Made by a program: the position numbers and the translations under genes | Origin: Noviherbaspirillum_A sp963522035 | Lineage (GTDB): Bacteria > Pseudomonadota > Gammaproteobacteria > Burkholderiales > Burkholderiaceae_D | Reading direction: 5' to 3' | NCBI GenBank assembly: GCA_963522035.1 | Contig: CAUQYP010000265.1 | Location: forward strand, 1-6,513 | DNA length: 6,513 nt | In this document: positions 6,482 to 6,513 of the stretch, in pieces | Layout of the letters: each line of letters opens with the position of its first letter | Numbering within the stretch: the first letter of the stretch is position 1 | The notes under the pieces: generated by a model | The model's input: only the letters and a program-made list of their open reading frames with translations | What the model was told of the DNA's origin: nothing | Database searches by the model: none

Positions 6482-6513
6482 GCTGTCTGAGCGAAGCGAG
6501 TTTCCGACGCTTC
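6473..6513 (-). terminator. Outer hairpin of the right repeat, terminator-like
   Basis: GAAGCGTCGG (6473-6482) and CCGACGCTTC (6504-6513) form a perfect 10-bp stem around a 21-base loop that contains GAGCGAAGCGAG. Reading leftward, the stem is followed by TTTAT, a short T-rich tail. It could end a leftward transcript entering from the right of the window, or be the terminal structure of the repeat. The same arm opens the window at base 1, so the left copy probably carries the same hairpin outside the window. Confidence 0.5.

Overview
The window looks like chromosomal DNA from a GC-rich betaproteobacterium. The protein sequences are closest in style to Oxalobacteraceae such as Massilia, Janthinobacterium or Duganella; this is an impression from family resemblance, not a search. 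All four convincing genes read leftward (minus strand) and form two short transcription units. A pair of inverted, highly structured repeats bounds the block.

From right to left: 6325-6513 holds one copy of a structured repeat and, at its outer edge, a terminator-like hairpin. After an AT-richer leader (6219-6324) comes a type II haloacid dehalogenase (5514-6218), then 50 bases later malate synthase G (glcB, 3238-5463). Two tandem intrinsic terminators (3165-3228) close this unit. A short intergenic region (3052-3164) with a TATAAT box and a small inverted repeat precedes a large hybrid histidine kinase (568-3051). Thirteen bases later comes a single-domain response regulator (180-554). The second repeat copy, in opposite orientation, occupies 1-144.

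The dehalogenase and malate synthase fit one short route: 2-haloacetate hydrolysis gives glycolate; glycolate oxidised to glyoxylate (by enzymes not in this window) is condensed with acetyl-CoA to malate. The two-component pair is a separate unit. Its kinase has an N-terminal membrane domain like that of plant and cyanobacterial ethylene receptors, with the copper-ligand Cys and His and the key Asp and Tyr conserved but the usual Pro replaced by Ser. It then has kinase, receiver and second kinase modules, and the separate receiver protein is the probable end acceptor.

The points most worth following are the ethylene-receptor-like sensor with its double-kinase layout, and the pair of inverted repeats of about 107 bp (102 identical) that could allow inversion of the whole 6.3 kb block.
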